From: Actinomycetes bacterium
GTDB lineage: Bacteria; Actinomycetota; CALGFH01
Assembly (NCBI GenBank): GCA_030146615.1
Contig: JASLBL010000556.1
Coordinates: 1 to 7,160 of the forward strand
Reading direction: 5' to 3'
DNA: 7,160 bases
Positions 4,965 through 7,160 of the stretch are shown piece by piece. The notes below the pieces were generated by a model. It was not told the origin of the DNA, made no database searches, and worked only from the letters and a program-made list of their open reading frames with translations. The position numbers were made by a program, and so were the translations under genes. Every line of letters starts with the position of its first letter. Position 1 is the first letter of the stretch.

Positions 4965-5591
4965 TTGGCGAGATACACCGGCCCTGACTGCAGGCTCTGC
5001 CGGCGCGAGAAGACCAAGCTCTTCCTCAAGGGCTCCAAGTGCGAGAGCCCCAAGTGCCCGGTGGAGAAGCGCCCCTACCCGCCCGGCGAGCACGGCCGCG
5101 GCCGGCTCAAGGAGAGCGAGTACAACCTCCAGCTCCGGGAGAAGCAGAAGGCCCGCCGGATCTACGGCGTGCTCGAGAAGCAGTTCCACAACTACTACGT
5201 CGAGGCGGCCCGCCGGAAGGGCATCACCGGCGAGACCCTGCTCCAGCTGCTGGAGACGCGGCTGGACAACGTGGTCTACCGGGGCGGGCTGGCCCGCAGC
5301 CGTGACCAGGCGCGCCAGCTGGTCCGGCACTCGCACGTGACCGTCAACGGCAAGAAGGTCAACATCCCCTCGTACCAGGTCAAGCCGGGCGACGTCGTCC
5401 AGGTCAAGGAGCGCATGCGCCAGAACCTGAACGTGCACGAGTCGATCCAGCTCCAGACCGGGCGGCCCCAGCCGGGCTGGCTCGAGCTGAACGCCGGCGA
5501 GGCCAAGCTGACCGTCAACAGCCTGCCCTCCCGGGACCAGGTCGAGGTGCCCATCCAGGAGCAGCTCATCGTCGAGCTCTACTCCAAGTAG
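4965..5591 (+). CDS. rpsD: 30S ribosomal protein S4, zinc-binding form
   Basis: A 208-residue primary 16S rRNA-binding protein that nucleates 30S assembly. The N-terminus starts MARYTGPDCRLC and has Cys9, Cys12, Cys26 and Cys31, the zinc site known from Thermus S4. It continues with RPYPPGEHGRGR, ESEYNLQLREKQKARRIYG, and an S4 RNA-binding domain (about 90-155; LETRLDNVVYRGGLARSR, VTVNGKKVNIPSY). It ends EQLIVELYSK, and the TAG stop is followed at once by TGA. The TTG at 4965 is the only start that gives the conserved N-terminus; its ribosome binding site (GAGCGAGCAGAG) is weak. Mycobacterium S4 has the same overall sequence pattern but lacks these cysteines. In many bacteria S4 also autoregulates its operon; no such site is identified here. 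Confidence 0.97.
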   Translation: MARYTGPDCRLCRREKTKLFLKGSKCESPKCPVEKRPYPPGEHGRGRLKESEYNLQLREKQKARRIYGVLEKQFHNYYVEAARRKGITGETLLQLLETRLDNVVYRGGLARSRDQARQLVRHSHVTVNGKKVNIPSYQVKPGDVVQVKERMRQNLNVHESIQLQTGRPQPGWLELNAGEAKLTVNSLPSRDQVEVPIQEQLIVELYSK

Positions 5592-5665
5592 TGAGCAGCT
5601 AAGAACCACGAGGGCTTCCCCGAGTCATATGGCGGGCCGGGGAGCCGGAGGTGAACACCGCACCC

Positions 5666-6598
5666 ATGGAAATCTCTCGCCCACGCATCGAGTCCAACCC
5701 GCTGTCGGACACCCGCTCGCGCTTCGTCATCGAGCCGCTGGAGCCCGGCTTCGGCTACACCCTCGGCAACTCGCTGCGCCGCACCCTGCTGTCGTCCATC
5801 CCGGGCGCCGCCGTCACGTCGATCAAGATCGACGGCGTCCTGCACGAGTTCTCGTCCATCCAGGGCGTGAAGGAGGACGTCACCGACGTCATCCTCAACG
5901 TCAAGGAGCTGCGCCTGCGCTCGGAGACCAACGAGCCGGCGACCATGTTCCTGCGCTCCACCGGCCCCGGTGACGTGACCGCGGCCGACATCGTGCCCCC
6001 GGCCGACATCGACGTCATCAACCCCGAGCTGCACCTGGCCACCCTGAACGCCAAGGCCAAGCTGGAGATGGAGCTGCGGGTCGAGAAGGGCCGCGGCTAC
6101 CGGCCGGCCGAGCGCAACAAGTCGGCCTCGGACGAGATCGGCCGCATCCCGGTCGACTCGATCTTCTCGCCGGTGCGCCGGGTCAGCTACACCGTCGAGG
6201 CCACCCGCTCGGGCGAGATGACCAACTACGACCGGCTGATCCTGGACGTCGAGACCGACGGCTCGCTGTCCCCCGAGGACGCGCTGGCCTCGGCCGGCGG
6301 GACCCTGCGGGAGCTGGTCAGCCTGTTCGCCGACCTGACCGGCGGGGGCGAGGGCCTCTCGCTCGGCCCGGCCGAGCAGACCGGCCCGCTCGGGGCCAAC
6401 CTGGACACGCCGATCGAGGAGCTCGACCTGTCGGTCCGCTCCTACAACTGCCTGAAGCGCGAGGGCATCACCACGGTCGGCGAGCTGGTCACCAAGTCCG
6501 AGGCCGACCTGCTCGACATCCGCAACTTCGGCGCCAAGTCGATCGACGAGGTCCGCGAGAAGCTCCAGGAGCTCGGCCTTTCGCTGAGGGAGGAATAA
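5666..6598 (+). CDS. rpoA: DNA-directed RNA polymerase subunit alpha
   Basis: The alpha subunit seeds RNA polymerase assembly through its N-terminal domain and contacts promoter DNA and activators through its C-terminal domain. With the ATG at 5666 it has 310 residues. The N-terminal domain shows SRFVIEPLEPGFGYTLGNSLRRTLLSSIPG and EIGRIPVDSIFSPV. The C-terminal domain has LDLSVRSYNCLKREGI, with Arg258 at the place of E. coli Arg265, and DIRNFGAKSIDEV. It stops right after this domain, without the long tail of mycobacterial alpha. The ATG aligns with the start of mycobacterial RpoA and has GGAGGTG at 5647-5653 (12 nt away). A GTG at 5651 with GGGGAG upstream is an alternative that adds 5 residues. 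It lies 74 bp after rpsD and 4 bp before rplQ. Confidence 0.97.
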   Translation: MEISRPRIESNPLSDTRSRFVIEPLEPGFGYTLGNSLRRTLLSSIPGAAVTSIKIDGVLHEFSSIQGVKEDVTDVILNVKELRLRSETNEPATMFLRSTGPGDVTAADIVPPADIDVINPELHLATLNAKAKLEMELRVEKGRGYRPAERNKSASDEIGRIPVDSIFSPVRRVSYTVEATRSGEMTNYDRLILDVETDGSLSPEDALASAGGTLRELVSLFADLTGGGEGLSLGPAEQTGPLGANLDTPIEELDLSVRSYNCLKREGITTVGELVTKSEADLLDIRNFGAKSIDEVREKLQELGLSLREE

Positions 6599-6602
6599 CC
6601 GT

Positions 6603-7142
6603 ATGCCGACCCCGACCAAGGGGCCTCGCCTGGGCGGGGGACCGGCCCACGAGAAGCTGATCATCGCCAACCTGGCCCGGGCCCTGTTCTCCGAGGGCCG
6701 CATCCGCACCACCGAGGCCAAGGCCAAGCGCCTGCGGCCCCAGGCCGAGCGGCTGATCACCTTCGCCAAGCGGGGTGACGTGGCCGCCCGCCGCCAGGTC
6801 CTGACCGTGGTCCGTGACAAGGCGGTCGTGCACACCCTGTTCGCCGAGATCGCCCCTCGGTTCGCCGACCGCCAGGGTGGCTACACCCGCATCCTCAAGC
6901 TCGGCCCCCGGCCGGGCGACGGCGCCCCCATGGTCCTGATCGAGCTGGTCGAGCAGGGCGACGGCGCTCGGCGCGGTTGGCGCCCTCGGGGGCGGCCTCG
7001 GCGCGGGCGCCGCGGCGGCCGAAGCGGCGGCGGCGCCCGCCGCCGTCCTCGGCCTCACCGCTTGGCCGCTCGCCGTCGCCCTGCTCGACCCGCTCGAGCA
7101 GGACCCTGGGGGCGCCGTCGCCCGGCCGGGGGCCGAGCTTGA
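6603..7142 (+). CDS. rplQ: 50S ribosomal protein L17; frame after about 6966 is probably artefactual
   Basis: L17 is a large-subunit protein near the peptide exit tunnel. Residues 1-117 match the family end to end: MPTPTKGPRLGGGPAHEK, NLARALFSEGRIRTTEAKAKRLRPQAERLIT, and GYTRILKLGPRPGDGAPMVLIELV (93-116). The ATG at 6603 has GGGAGG within the end of rpoA. The plus frame stays open to a TGA at 7140-7142 (179 residues), but after residue 121 (position 6965) it becomes an Arg/Gly-rich sequence with disturbed codon use. From there the DNA is the reverse complement of its own tail (see the inverted repeat at 6877-7160). The genuine C-terminus is best read on the minus strand between 7071 and 6967: about 35 residues starting ERPSGEAEDGGGRRRRFGRR. 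The true stop codon is not in the window. Confidence 0.9.
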   Translation: MPTPTKGPRLGGGPAHEKLIIANLARALFSEGRIRTTEAKAKRLRPQAERLITFAKRGDVAARRQVLTVVRDKAVVHTLFAEIAPRFADRQGGYTRILKLGPRPGDGAPMVLIELVEQGDGARRGWRPRGRPRRGRRGGRSGGGARRRPRPHRLAARRRPARPARAGPWGRRRPAGGRA

Positions 7143-7160
7143 GGATGCGGGTGTAGCCAC
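6877..7160. repeat. long inverted repeat (90-bp arms, 104-bp spacer) inside rplQ, probable fold-back chimera
   Basis: Left arm 6877-6966 and right arm 7071-7160 are reverse complements with 3 mismatches in 90 bp (left 6931 T, 6939 A and 6946 T, paired with 7106 C, 7098 G and 7091 C). In the right arm, read on the minus strand, the three changes turn conserved L17 residues Met110, Ile113 and Leu115 into Arg, Leu and Arg, so the left arm is the authentic copy. The arms meet the spacer at the 10-base sequence GGCGACGGCG and its complement, a plausible microhomology for template switching. The right arm runs to the last base of the window, as expected if the contig ends here. Confidence 0.9.
6967..7070 (-). 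other. probable genuine L17 C-terminal coding sequence, present in inverted orientation
   Basis: Read on the minus strand in frame with the right arm, this spacer gives about 35 codons, nearly all ending in G or C, coding for a charged Arg/Glu/Gly/Ala-rich tail without stops (beginning ERPSGEAEDGGG and ending EGANRAE). C-terminal extensions of this sort are common on actinobacterial L17. Past 6966 the third-position G/C preference collapses because the sequence turns back on itself. This is an inference from codon pattern and continuity with the right arm. Confidence 0.6.

Noticed and set aside
5629..5973. ATG-initiated plus-strand frame starting between rpsD and rpoA
   Set aside because: It runs out of frame through rpoA with an Arg/His/Pro-rich product, so it is a shadow frame.
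5579..6835. Minus-strand frame of 418 codons
   Set aside because: Antisense to rpoA and rplQ, which are certain; no motif is seen.
6967..7142. Arg/Gly-rich C-terminal extension of L17 on the plus strand as a novel domain
   Set aside because: The DNA is the reverse complement of the gene's own tail and of the L17 core, so the peptide is explained by an inverted chimeric end.

Overview
The window is very GC-rich DNA with strong G/C preference at third codon positions. The ribosomal genes read as Actinomycetota: the order is infA-rpmJ-rpsM-rpsK-rpsD-rpoA-rplQ, and RpoA and S4 look actinobacterial in sequence. S4 keeps the four-cysteine zinc site that Mycobacterium S4 lacks, which hints at a deep-branching actinobacterial lineage. 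This placement is inference.

Left half (1-2862, minus strand): a compact accessory operon read leftward. It encodes a selenium-binding-protein/methanethiol-oxidase family enzyme (1453-2862), a 51-residue single-span membrane protein (1275-1430), an alpha/beta hydrolase (390-1271) and a second, paralogous alpha/beta hydrolase that runs off the left edge (393 to below 1). Gaps are 22 bp, 3 bp and an ATGA overlap. A TetR-type regulator (2982-3638) is divergent from it. The 119-bp control region between them holds a TTGACA promoter and two 16-bp inverted repeats of the form TCGGTCG-N2-CGACCGA, the probable operators of this regulator.

Right half (3628-7160, plus strand): the translation/transcription operon. 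It has an extended -10 promoter, a leader of about 120 nt with two hairpins, and then IF-1, L36, S13, S11, S4, RNA polymerase alpha and L17. Three of the seven genes (infA, rpsK, rpsD) start with TTG.

Right end (6877-7160): a 90-bp stretch of rplQ reappears in inverted orientation 104 bp further on, with 3 mismatches. The intervening sequence reads as a sensible L17 tail only on the minus strand. The simplest explanation is a fold-back chimera or assembly artefact at a contig end, so the plus-strand L17 sequence after about residue 121 should not be trusted.

The most interesting biology is the TetR-controlled methanethiol-oxidase-like operon with its small membrane protein and twin hydrolases. 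Its substrate and purpose cannot be read from the sequence.
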